This document shows positions 9,005 to 17,089 of a DNA stretch of 31,169 nt, piece after piece. The stretch spans positions 1 through 31,169 of the forward strand of contig DAOQAK010000049.1 in the NCBI GenBank assembly GCA_035353855.1, given 5' to 3'. Made by a program: the position numbers and the translations under genes. A model generated the notes under the pieces. It was not told the DNA's origin. It ran no database searches and saw nothing but the letters and a program-made list of their open reading frames with translations. Source of the stretch: Bacteroidales bacterium (GTDB taxonomy: Bacteria > Bacteroidota > Bacteroidia > Bacteroidales > CG2-30-32-10). Each line of letters opens with the position of its first letter. The first letter of the stretch is position 1.

Positions 9005-9183
9005 AAAGTTAAATAGTTCTTTTATTATACTTCTTAATTTAAATAGAAATTATTATAAAAAATAAACGAACCTTCAAGAAAAAATATAAATTTTTTAAGA
9101 TTTACAAATAATTGTTATTTTATATTAACATTAAATTTTTATTAAATAATAAAGATTATACCTTATAAAGTAACTTTTATTAG

Positions 9184-9191
9184 TATCTTTG
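9184..9191 (+). promoter_or_regulatory. Candidate -7 element for gene F
   Basis: TATCTTTG matches TAnnTTTG and ends only 6 bases before the ATG at 9198. If real, transcription would begin at or almost at the start codon. The 193-base gap after gene E supports a separate promoter here. No -33 TTG is evident. Confidence 0.4.
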
Positions 9192-9197
9192 AACCAG

Positions 9198-11249
9198 ATG
9201 AATAGAAGAAATAATATACATATATACATACTATTCATAATTACTATTATCCTTGTATTTGGTAGTAATAGTTCCTATTCCCAAGTTGGAATAGGAACTA
9301 CTCAATTTACACCTAATTCAAGTGCCATGCTTGAAATTCAATCCAACAATAAAGGTATTTTAATTCCCCGTATTGATTTTAATCTAGCACCTGCAACACC
9401 TGCAAATGGCTGTTTAATTTATGTAACTGCTAACGGGCCATCAGGAAATAATGCATTTTATTATTTCAATGGAACTACATGGGTAAAGTTACTTGATGTT
9501 ACTTCTCCTGGTGCAACTGGTATTACCGGTGCTAACGGCGTAACTGGGGAAACAGGCGCTGTGGGGTTAACTGGGGCTAATGGAATAACAGGTCAGACTG
9601 GAGCTAACGGTATTACTGGTGCCAATGGCGTTACCGGTGAAACTGGTGCTGTTGGTTTAACCGGGGCTAATGGTATTACAGGTCAGACTGGGGCTAACGG
9701 TGTAACCGGAGCTAATGGCGTTACCGGTGAAACTGGCGCTATTGGATTAACAGGAGCTAATGGAATTACAGGTCAGACTGGCGCTAACGGTATTACTGGT
9801 GCTAATGGCGTTACCGGTGAAACTGGTGCTATTGGGTTAACCGGGGCTAATGGTATCACAGGCCAGACTGGGGCTAACGGTATTACAGGAGCCAATGGCG
9901 TTACTGGGGAAACTGGCGCTGTTGGGCTTACTGGTGCTAATGGTATTACCGGTGCTAATGGAATAACAGGTCAGACTGGGGCTAACGGTGTAACTGGAGA
10001 GACAGGCGCTGTGGGGTTAACTGGTGCTAATGGTATCACAGGACAGACTGGCGCTAACGGTGTAACCGGTGCTAATGGCGTGACTGGCGAAACAGGCGCT
10101 GTTGGATTAACTGGTGCTAATGGAATTACAGGACAGACTGGCGCTAACGGTATTACGGGTGCTAACGGCGTAACTGGAGAGACAGGCGCTGTTGGGTTAA
10201 CTGGTGCTAATGGAATAACAGGTCAGACTGGGGCTAACGGTATTACCGGTGCTAATGGCGTGACTGGGGAAACAGGAGCCGTTGGATTAACTGGTGCTAA
10301 TGGAATAACAGGTCAGACTGGTGCTAACGGTATAACAGGTGCTAATGGCGTGACTGGGGAAACTGGTGCTGTTGGGCTTACTGGTGCTAATGGAATAACA
10401 GGTCAGACCGGGGCTAACGGTATAACAGGAGCCAATGGCGTGACTGGGGAAACTGGCGCTGTTGGATTAACTGGTGCTAATGGAATTACAGGACAGACTG
10501 GCGCTAACGGTATAACAGGAGCCAATGGCGTGACTGGGGAAACAGGCGCTATTGGATTAACAGGTGCTAATGGAATTACAGGTGCTAACGGCGTGACTGG
10601 TGAAACTGGCGCTGTTGGGTTAACTGGCGCTAATGGAATAACAGGTCAGACCGGCGCTAACGGTATTACGGGTGCTAACGGCGTAACTGGAGAGACAGGC
10701 GCTGTTGGGTTAACTGGTGCTAATGGAATAACAGGTCAGACTGGGGCTAACGGTATTACCGGTGCTAATGGCGTGACTGGGGAAACAGGAGCCGTTGGAT
10801 TAACTGGTGCTAATGGAATAACAGGTCAGACTGGGGCTAATGGTATTACAGGAGCCAATGGCGTTACTGGAGAAACAGGTGCTTTTGGATTAACTGGGGC
10901 TAATGGAATAACAGGTCAAACTGGTGCTAACGGTATTACTGGGGCTAATGGCGTGACTGGGGAAACAGGTGCTGTGGGGTTAACCGGAGCTAATGGTATT
11001 ACTGGTCAGACTGGAGCTAATGGTATAACCGGTGCTAACGGCGTTACTGGTGAAACTGGCGCTGTGGGGTTAACTGGTGCTAATGGAATTACAGGAGCCA
11101 ATGGCGTGACTGGGGAAACTGGTGCTGTTGGTTTAACCGGGGCTAATGGAATAACTGGTCAAACTGGGGCTAACGGTATTACCGGTGCTAACGGCGTTAC
11201 TGGTGAAACAGGCGCTGCAGGAGTTATTATTATTTACGAATATAAATAA
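9198..11249 (+). CDS. Gene F: collagen-like secreted repeat protein with VGIG head
   Basis: This is a 683-residue protein starting at ATG 9198. An in-frame TTG at 9189 falls inside the likely promoter, so I reject it as the start. A signal peptide ends near residue 29. It is followed by the head VGIGTTQFTPNSSAMLEI, then NKGILIPRI, shared with gene E, and a short FYYFNGTTWVK beta segment. Residues 105-675 are about 190 uninterrupted Gly-X-Y triplets, arranged as 30-residue units with about 20 GETGA marks. The triplets contain no proline; Thr or Asn fills most Y positions. The protein ends abruptly in VIIIYEYK, with no C-terminal trimerisation or sorting domain. Thr-rich bacterial collagens such as Bacillus BclA are glycosylated on Thr, and a similar decoration is possible here. 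I infer a trimeric surface filament or stalk. Membership of the same export system as E rests on the shared head and gene position. Confidence 0.7.
   Translation: MNRRNNIHIYILFIITIILVFGSNSSYSQVGIGTTQFTPNSSAMLEIQSNNKGILIPRIDFNLAPATPANGCLIYVTANGPSGNNAFYYFNGTTWVKLLDVTSPGATGITGANGVTGETGAVGLTGANGITGQTGANGITGANGVTGETGAVGLTGANGITGQTGANGVTGANGVTGETGAIGLTGANGITGQTGANGITGANGVTGETGAIGLTGANGITGQTGANGITGANGVTGETGAVGLTGANGITGANGITGQTGANGVTGETGAVGLTGANGITGQTGANGVTGANGVTGETGAVGLTGANGITGQTGANGITGANGVTGETGAVGLTGANGITGQTGANGITGANGVTGETGAVGLTGANGITGQTGANGITGANGVTGETGAVGLTGANGITGQTGANGITGANGVTGETGAVGLTGANGITGQTGANGITGANGVTGETGAIGLTGANGITGANGVTGETGAVGLTGANGITGQTGANGITGANGVTGETGAVGLTGANGITGQTGANGITGANGVTGETGAVGLTGANGITGQTGANGITGANGVTGETGAFGLTGANGITGQTGANGITGANGVTGETGAVGLTGANGITGQTGANGITGANGVTGETGAVGLTGANGITGANGVTGETGAVGLTGANGITGQTGANGITGANGVTGETGAAGVIIIYEYK
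9510..11222 (+). repeat. 90-base in-frame tandem repeats encoding Gly-X-Y
   Basis: The collagen-like part of gene F is a tandem array with a 90-base period (10 Gly-X-Y triplets). The usual order is ITG-QTG-ANG-ITG-ANG-VTG-ETG-AVG-LTG-ANG. Several units lack whole triplets, always in frame (for example near 9940-10000, 10555-10610 and 11070-11110). The protein sequence is nearly invariant, but synonymous codons vary unit by unit (gggg/ggt/gga, act/acc/aca). GC is far higher than in the flanks: a hand count of 9541-9600 gives about 52%. Confidence 0.95.
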
Positions 11250-11267
11250 TTGTAATTATTATATTTC

Positions 11268-13010
11268 ATGAAATTTTTCATAAACACATTATTCTCAATT
11301 TTTATTTCTATAAACTTGAATGCCCAGTTTTTAGGAAATGAAGGTTTCATGGGTGTTGCACCGGGAACTGTTATTTCATATGGTGGCGATTGGGAAAATA
11401 ACGGCTTGCCAAATGTTGGTAAAGGAAAATTTGTGTTCTGTGGAGCCGGAGCTCAAACCTTAACAGGAACTACAACCTGGGAATATTTAGAAATTGATAA
11501 TCCATTAGGCGTTACTATAAATTCAGGTGATCAGTATATTCATGCAATATTATATCCAACTAATGGAACATTTACTACAAACGGACTTCTAACTTTACTA
11601 TCAGCTTCAGGACAAACTGCACTCATTGCAGGCACAGGTACAGGAGATATTTCGGGCGATGTAAATATACAGCGTTACCTGGCTCCCGACAGTGCTTTAG
11701 GATATAAACACTTTGCAACTCCATTTGTAGGAACCGCTGCCGGTGCCGAAATTACACAATTCAGTTCTTACATGGATTTAATTACAGGAACTACAAGCGA
11801 TGATCCTTTCCCTACTTTCTGGCAATATGACGAAACCAACACTAATGTATTATTCGATAGCGGATGGATCGCTCCTACTACAGCCATTATGCAACCAATG
11901 GTAGGATATACTGCTAACTTTGGCTCGGACCCTGCAAATACGCAAACTGTATCATTAACCGGAAGTGTAAATAATGGTGCAATAAGTATTCCTGTATACT
12001 ATAGTAATTCAGGTAATGCGAATTCTGACGGATGGAATTTTGTTGGAAATCCTTACCCCTCGCCAATCGACTGGGATGCCCCGGGATGGACAAAAACAAA
12101 TGTTGTAAATGGTTTTTCGATATATAATGCTACCGGACAATATACCGGATATTATGGTTGTTATTCGGGAATAACAGGACTTGGAACACATAATACAACC
12201 AACCTGATTCCTTCGATGCGTGCCTTCTATGTAAAAACCACAGCCAACGGAACATTAGGTGTTACGAATAGTGTAAGAACATTAGACCTGAATCCAAATC
12301 CTTATTTCGCAAAGAAAACCCCTAAATCAAATTACAAATTTTTACATCTTGATGTTGCTGAGAATGCGGCTAACAGTACTCCCGACGATTTATTTATTTA
12401 TTTCGATTCGGATAATCAAACGCCCGGTATTACCAAGCTTTGGAATACCGACCTTCATATCCCGAATATTTTTTCTATAAACAATTCTAATGATTATCTG
12501 GCAATAAACCGCATGAACGATGTTAACGATTCGGATGTGGTAGTGCCTATTGGCCTGTATGTAAGGAATAACAATACTTACAAAATAACAGCTTCTGATA
12601 TCAGTAACTTTTCTGCTGAAACAAAAATTTATCTTCTTGATAAAAGCATGGGTGTAACACAAGATTTAACATTAAACCCTGATTATTATTTCAACTTCAA
12701 TGTTAATGATGCACCCACCGGAAGATTTTATATTGTATTCTCAATAAAAACTGATATTAATGAACCTTCAAATTATAATCAGGATTTATTCTCAGCTTAC
12801 ACAAACGGCAACGAGTTATTTGTAAATTATTATGGCGAAAATCAAGGTCTGATTTGCATTTACAATACTTTGGGACAACAATTGCACAACGGCAAAGTAA
12901 ATAAAGGCATAAACAGTTTTAATTTTAAATTAAGTCATGGGTATTATTTTATTAAAGTAATATCTGATGATAAAAGTTCAACAAAAAAAATATATTTCAA
13001 TAATTATTAA
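11268..13010 (+). CDS. Gene G: T9SS-sorted surface protein
   Basis: This is a 580-residue protein with a signal peptide at about 1-19. The body is beta-rich and carries motifs common in large Bacteroidota surface proteins, such as WNFVGNPYPSPIDW and MVGYTANF. The last roughly 75 residues have the type A T9SS sorting layout: a strand before ICIYNTLGQQL, then GYYFIKV, then KKIYF at the end. This predicts export through the type IX system and attachment at the cell surface. No enzymatic motif was recognised. The gene starts 18 bases after F, and its TAA overlaps the ATG of pilin-like H by one base (TAATG), so G and H are probably translated together. A T9SS client coupled to a subunit with no T9SS tail is unusual. 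It may be a tip, anchor or partner protein, but that is inference. Confidence 0.65.
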   Translation: MKFFINTLFSIFISINLNAQFLGNEGFMGVAPGTVISYGGDWENNGLPNVGKGKFVFCGAGAQTLTGTTTWEYLEIDNPLGVTINSGDQYIHAILYPTNGTFTTNGLLTLLSASGQTALIAGTGTGDISGDVNIQRYLAPDSALGYKHFATPFVGTAAGAEITQFSSYMDLITGTTSDDPFPTFWQYDETNTNVLFDSGWIAPTTAIMQPMVGYTANFGSDPANTQTVSLTGSVNNGAISIPVYYSNSGNANSDGWNFVGNPYPSPIDWDAPGWTKTNVVNGFSIYNATGQYTGYYGCYSGITGLGTHNTTNLIPSMRAFYVKTTANGTLGVTNSVRTLDLNPNPYFAKKTPKSNYKFLHLDVAENAANSTPDDLFIYFDSDNQTPGITKLWNTDLHIPNIFSINNSNDYLAINRMNDVNDSDVVVPIGLYVRNNNTYKITASDISNFSAETKIYLLDKSMGVTQDLTLNPDYYFNFNVNDAPTGRFYIVFSIKTDINEPSNYNQDLFSAYTNGNELFVNYYGENQGLICIYNTLGQQLHNGKVNKGINSFNFKLSHGYYFIKVISDDKSSTKKIYFNNY

Positions 13011-13630
13011 TGAACCCTTGGAAATTACATAGTAAGTTCATCCGATTACTTTGCATAGCGATACTCTTCTTTGCAAGTAATAAATCATTCTCCCAAGGTA
13101 GTGGCGGCCCAACGCCAACATCAGAATCGCTTACATTCGAACTTAAAACAAATCCAACTGTTGATTTTGTATTTAATACATACTCATCATTCTTAAGTGG
13201 TATTACAAAATTTAATGTTTTAACTTTAAATGTGCTTGCAACAGGTGTGCAGTGGGATATGTATGTAAGCGCACAATCAACCAGTACAGGATACTGGGAT
13301 AATGTTGTTTTTTATACTTCCAACGGTGAAGACAGTATTCCAACTACCTTGCTTCAGGTAAAAGTCAGCGATGCAAATAACACTCCCAATGCTTTAACAT
13401 TTTTCCCTGTTCCCGACAATACTGCACCTGCATATATTATAGGAACATCAAATATTGATGCAGCTGTAAACTGTGCTTTGGGAAATCATACAAATGTCGA
13501 AGGTTCGTATATAACAACTCCTTCGTGTTATAAATTTAATGTTGATTTCAGAATAGTTCCGGGAATAAATAACTACAGATCGGGATTATATTCTTTAAAT
13601 GTTGAATTTACTTTAATTGAGGATTTATAA
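13010..13630 (+). CDS. Gene H: second pilin-like / WxL-like secreted beta protein
   Basis: This is a 206-residue protein with a signal peptide at about 1-29. It aligns with gene B through VDFVFN, VQWDMYV (W82-D83-M84), FNVDFRIVPG and the C-terminal GLYSLNVEFTLIEDL. It is shorter because it lacks parts of the middle and a stretch of about 25 residues before the last strand. It has no sorting tail, lipobox or anchor. The ATG overlaps the stop of G, and the last 23 bases overlap the 3' end of ispD on the other strand, with no terminator between. Being at the far end of the locus from B, it may be a minor, tip or terminating subunit. That role is a guess from position. Confidence 0.55.
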   Translation: MNPWKLHSKFIRLLCIAILFFASNKSFSQGSGGPTPTSESLTFELKTNPTVDFVFNTYSSFLSGITKFNVLTLNVLATGVQWDMYVSAQSTSTGYWDNVVFYTSNGEDSIPTTLLQVKVSDANNTPNALTFFPVPDNTAPAYIIGTSNIDAAVNCALGNHTNVEGSYITTPSCYKFNVDFRIVPGINNYRSGLYSLNVEFTLIEDL

Positions 13631-14297
13631 TCTTTTCCAGAATTACCTCTGCTAATATCAAATCTTTCTGAGTAGTTATCTTAATATTGTCACTGCTGCC
13701 CTCTGTCAGGAAGATCTTATGTCCCAATTTCTCAACTACTGTAGCATCATCGGTAAATTGCACATCAAAATCTTGTTCATATGCCTGCTTTAAAATTTTT
13801 CCTGAGAAACACTGAGGTGTTTGAATTGCAAATACTTTTTCTCTGTTAATAGGTTTTGAAGAATGTTCCTCTACATATCGTAATGAATCGTTGATCCTGG
13901 TGCAGGGAACAGCATTACCATTTTTTTCGGCACATTTAAAAGCTTTTTCAATAATTTCTTTTGAAACGAAAGGTCTTACTCCATCGTGAACAGCAATCAA
14001 ACATTCCTCTTCTTTTATTTGTGCTAACCCGTTTTTTACCGAATGAAAGCGGTTTCCTCCGCCTGAAACCAAAGTATGCTTTATATTAAAATTATATAAT
14101 TCGCACAGGTTTTTCCAATAGCTTTTTTGCTCTTCAGGCAAAACAAGAATAATATTTATTAATATATCGTAATTTTTGAAAGCTTCTAAAGTCCTCATCA
14201 GAATTGGCTTTCCGCTTATGCAAATAAATTGTTTGGGAATTTCTGATTTCATCCTTATTCCTAAACCACCAGCAGCTATGATAACATATTTTTTCAA
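13608..14297 (-). CDS. ispD: 2-C-methyl-D-erythritol 4-phosphate cytidylyltransferase
   Basis: IspD makes CDP-methylerythritol from MEP and CTP, the third step of the MEP isoprenoid route, in the cytoplasm. All family motifs are visible in 229 residues: the CTP loop AAGGLGIRM (8-16) with PKQ (21-23), HDGVRPF (104-110), TPQ (160-162), FTDDATVVE (181-189) and NIKIT (205-209). Length is typical. The only sensible start is TTG at 14297, giving (M)KKYVIIAAGG. No in-frame ATG lies just upstream, and the next internal Met is past the catalytic loop. A terminator hairpin sits 13 bases upstream, so it may be expressed weakly by readthrough or from a promoter inside that gap. It converges on gene H with a 23-base overlap. 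Confidence 0.93.
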   Translation of the reverse strand: MKKYVIIAAGGLGIRMKSEIPKQFICISGKPILMRTLEAFKNYDILINIILVLPEEQKSYWKNLCELYNFNIKHTLVSGGGNRFHSVKNGLAQIKEEECLIAVHDGVRPFVSKEIIEKAFKCAEKNGNAVPCTRINDSLRYVEEHSSKPINREKVFAIQTPQCFSGKILKQAYEQDFDVQFTDDATVVEKLGHKIFLTEGSSDNIKITTQKDLILAEVILEKIINPQLK

Positions 14298-14310
14298 ATA
14301 AAGAATATTA

Positions 14311-14338
14311 TAAAAAAACCTGTCGTTGCTGACAGGTT
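14311..14338 (-). terminator. Rho-independent terminator after queA
   Basis: AACCTGTC (14317-14324) and GACAGGTT (14331-14338) form an 8-bp stem with a 6-base loop. Read on the - strand it is followed by a run of T, the classic layout. It lies between the queA stop at 14347 and the ispD start at 14297. Confidence 0.8.
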
Positions 14339-14346
14339 GTGAATCT

Positions 14347-15396
14347 TTATAAAATCAACATCGCATCACCATAGGTGAAGAATTTATACTTTTCGGCTAC
14401 AGCTTCTTTATATGCTTTTTGTAAAAAATCGAATCCTGCAAATGCTGAAACATGCATCATTAAAGTAGATTGTGGCAGATGCAAATTTGTAATCATTGAA
14501 TTAGCAACACTAAAATCGTAAGGAGGGAAAATGAATTTATTAGTCCATCCATTATATGATTTCAGGAAACCACCAATGCTGGTAGATGATTCAATTGACC
14601 TGGAAACAGTTGTTCCTACAGCACAAACACGTTTTTTGCTTTCTTTTGCTTTATTCACAATGCCTGTAGTTTTTTCGTCAATAATAACCTGCTCTGAATC
14701 CATTTTATGCTTTGAGAGGTCTTCAACATCCACGCTTCTGAAAGTACCAAGACCAACATGTAAAGTTATATCAGCAAAATTAACACCTTGCAATTCTAAA
14801 CGTTTAACCAGTTCGCGGCTGAAATGCATTCCTGCAAAAGGAGCAGCAACAGCACCTTCATGCTTTGCAAAAATGGTTTGATATCTTTCTTTATCTTCGG
14901 GTTCTACCGGACGTTTAATTAATTTAGGAAGAGGCGTTTCGCCTAATGTTTCTATTGTTTTTTTAAATTCATGATAAGGTCCATCGAATAAAAAACGTAG
15001 TGTTCTTCCTCTTGATGTAGTATTATCGATAACTTCAGCAACAAGAGTATCATCGTCGCTAAAATATAATTTATTTCCGATTCTTATTTTTCTTGCGGGA
15101 TCAACCAAAACATCCCAAAGACGTGCTTCATGATTAAGTTCCCTGAGAAGGAATACTTCAATTTTAGCTCCTGTTTTTTCTTTAGTACCATACAAACGTG
15201 CTGGAAATACTTTAGTGTTATTGATAATCATTACATCACCATCACCAAAATATTTTAACAAATCACTGAATAATTTGTGTTCTATTTTTTGTGTTTTCCT
15301 GTCTAAAACCATCAATCTGCATTCGTCACGGTTTTTTGAAGGATAGCTTGCAATCAGTTCTGGAGGTAAGTGGTATCTGAATTCGGATAATTTCAT
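14347..15396 (-). CDS. queA: S-adenosylmethionine:tRNA ribosyltransferase-isomerase
   Basis: QueA transfers and isomerises the ribosyl part of SAM onto 7-aminomethyl-7-deazaguanine at tRNA position 34, giving epoxyqueuosine. The protein has 349 residues, the normal length. Conserved blocks are HLPPELIASYP (9-19), RDECRLMVLDR (23-33), FGDGDVMIINNTKVFPARL (50-68), VAAPFAGMHFS, LHVGLGTFRSV, NLHLPQSTLMMHVSAFAG and a C-terminal YGDAMLIL. The ATG at 15396 gives the standard MKLSEFRYHLP start. It follows truB after 166 bases and has its own -7 element in the gap, and a terminator follows it. A truB-queA neighbourhood is common in Bacteroidota. Confidence 0.97.
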   Translation of the reverse strand: MKLSEFRYHLPPELIASYPSKNRDECRLMVLDRKTQKIEHKLFSDLLKYFGDGDVMIINNTKVFPARLYGTKEKTGAKIEVFLLRELNHEARLWDVLVDPARKIRIGNKLYFSDDDTLVAEVIDNTTSRGRTLRFLFDGPYHEFKKTIETLGETPLPKLIKRPVEPEDKERYQTIFAKHEGAVAAPFAGMHFSRELVKRLELQGVNFADITLHVGLGTFRSVDVEDLSKHKMDSEQVIIDEKTTGIVNKAKESKKRVCAVGTTVSRSIESSTSIGGFLKSYNGWTNKFIFPPYDFSVANSMITNLHLPQSTLMMHVSAFAGFDFLQKAYKEAVAEKYKFFTYGDAMLIL

Positions 15397-15444
15397 ATTG
15401 AGGGTCAGCTAGTTAGAAAAAATTAATATTTATTTACAGAAATG

Positions 15445-15452
15445 CAAATATA
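15445..15452 (-). promoter_or_regulatory. Candidate -7 promoter element for queA
   Basis: On the - strand this reads TATATTTG, matching TAnnTTTG, 48 bases before the queA ATG. The 166-base gap between truB and queA is otherwise non-coding, which supports a promoter here. No -33 TTG was found. Confidence 0.5.
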
Positions 15453-15562
15453 ATACATGAAAAAGGCGAAGTCCACTTTTTTTGAATAAATATTTCTTAA
15501 TAAAATATAAATAAGGAAAACACTTAAGTGAATAGCGAAAATATATCGATAATAATAAAATG

Positions 15563-16252
15563 TTATTGTTTGATCATTTCTTCAAACTGCTCTATTTTCA
15601 AGGCATCCGCAACATTATATTCTCCAATACGAGTTCGTCGTAATGACGACAAGTATGCACCGCATCCAATCTTTTCGCCTATGTCTCTGGCTAAAGCGCG
15701 AATATACGTTCCTTTGGAACAAACAATTCGAAATGCTACTTCGGGTAAATTTATTGAAACAATTTCAAGTTCAGGAATGCTAATTTGTACTGATTTCATT
15801 TCAACATCTTTTCCTTTACGTGCAAATTCATAAGCTCTTTCACCATCAATTTTTTTTGCTGAATAAACCGGAGGCATTTGTTCATAGCCTCCCTTGAAAA
15901 AATTAAATGCCTCTGCAATCTGCGCTTCTGTAATATTTGAAATATCTCTGAGATTTTCAACTTTAGTTTCTAAATCATAAGATGGTGTTGTGGCTCCCAG
16001 AAAAAAAGTTCCGGTATATTCTTTTTCAAAAGCCTGGAATTCTTCAATTCTTTTGGTAAACTTTCCGCTGCATAATATCAGCAAACCCGTTGCCAGCGGA
16101 TCAAGCGTACCGGCATGACCAATTTTAAGTTTTTTTATCCCTAGTTTATATTTAATCAGCGTCCTGATTTTATTGACCACATCAAACGAAGTCCATTTGA
16201 ATGGCTTGTCAATAGGAATAATGCTGCCTTCAACAAAATTAAAATTCATCAT
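15563..16252 (-). CDS. truB: tRNA pseudouridine(55) synthase
   Basis: TruB converts U55 in the T-loop of tRNAs to pseudouridine. The catalytic block IGHAGTLDPLATG is at about 44-56 with the nucleophile Asp51. Other signatures are DKPFKWTSFDVVNKIR near the N-terminus, YTGTFFLGATTPSYDLE, GGYEQMPPVYSAKK and CSKGTYIRALARDIGE. At 229 residues it lacks the C-terminal PUA-like domain of the roughly 314-residue E. coli enzyme, as is common for short Bacteroidota forms. ATG 16252 overlaps the uppP stop by one base (TGATG), and a second ATG follows at once at 16249. Translational coupling to uppP is likely. Confidence 0.97.
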   Translation of the reverse strand: MMNFNFVEGSIIPIDKPFKWTSFDVVNKIRTLIKYKLGIKKLKIGHAGTLDPLATGLLILCSGKFTKRIEEFQAFEKEYTGTFFLGATTPSYDLETKVENLRDISNITEAQIAEAFNFFKGGYEQMPPVYSAKKIDGERAYEFARKGKDVEMKSVQISIPELEIVSINLPEVAFRIVCSKGTYIRALARDIGEKIGCGAYLSSLRRTRIGEYNVADALKIEQFEEMIKQ

Positions 16253-17034
16253 CAGGAAATTTGCAAAGGAATATTAAATGCAAGAAGAATTAAGATGAGT
16301 AAACCAACAATAATCCTATAATAACCAAATGCTTTAAAACCATACTTGGTTAGAAAAGTTATAAAACCTTTAATAGCAACCATAGCAACAATAAATGCCA
16401 CAACATTTCCAACAATTAAAACTTTAATATTCGAAGCATCAAATACTTCATAAGTTTTTAACAGCTTATATGCCGATGCTGCAAACATGGTTGGCACCGC
16501 AAGGAAAAAAGAAAATTCGGCAGCATGTTTACGACTAAGTTTTTGCGACATCCCTCCTACTATTGTTGCTGCTGAGCGCGACACGCCGGGTATCATGGCA
16601 ATGCACTGGAAAAAGCCTATTTTCAAGGCTTGCAGATAACTTATATCCTTTTGTTTTTCGTCAGAATTTTTAAACCAGTTGTCAACGAACAATAAAATCA
16701 CTCCACCTGCAACAAGCGAAATCGCTACTACTACAACGTTTTCGAGCAATGCATCAATATAATCGCCTAAAAGAAAACCGATAACTGCAGCGGGAATAAA
16801 GGCAACCAGGAGTTTGTAATAAAAATTCAGCGACTGAAAAAATTTTTTCCAGTATAAAATTATCACCGACAATATAGCTCCAAACTGTATGTTCACGGTA
16901 AATGCTTTTACAAAATCGGTGTATGGAACTCCCAGTATTGACTGGGTTATTATCATATGTCCGGTTGATGATATTGGAAGGAATTCAGTTATACCTTCAA
17001 CAATAGCAATAATTATAGCTTGTAGATATGACAT
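16252..17034 (-). CDS. uppP: Undecaprenyl-diphosphate phosphatase (BacA family)
   Basis: UppP removes a phosphate from undecaprenyl pyrophosphate at the cytoplasmic membrane, recycling the lipid carrier for peptidoglycan and other envelope polymers. The two signature motifs are present: EGITEFLPISSTGH (13-26) and PGVSRSAAT (149-157). The 260 residues are strongly hydrophobic with about seven or eight membrane spans, the normal size. It starts 55 bases after DUF3098 and overlaps truB by one base. Members of this family also give bacitracin tolerance when overproduced. Confidence 0.96.
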   Translation of the reverse strand: MSYLQAIIIAIVEGITEFLPISSTGHMIITQSILGVPYTDFVKAFTVNIQFGAILSVIILYWKKFFQSLNFYYKLLVAFIPAAVIGFLLGDYIDALLENVVVVAISLVAGGVILLFVDNWFKNSDEKQKDISYLQALKIGFFQCIAMIPGVSRSAATIVGGMSQKLSRKHAAEFSFFLAVPTMFAASAYKLLKTYEVFDASNIKVLIVGNVVAFIVAMVAIKGFITFLTKYGFKAFGYYRIIVGLLILILLAFNIPLQIS

Positions 17035-17089
17035 TGGAAAGTATTAGATGTCAAATGTTAGATTGAAAATTTCAAATGGCAAAACTGAA

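Noticed and set aside
9189..9197. TTG start for gene F
   Set aside because: The TTG is part of the TATCTTTG promoter-like element, and ATG 9198 gives a complete signal peptide.
9510..11222. CRISPR or non-coding satellite reading of the 90-base repeats
   Set aside because: The frame is open through the whole array, the variation is mainly silent, and every unit codes Gly-X-Y.
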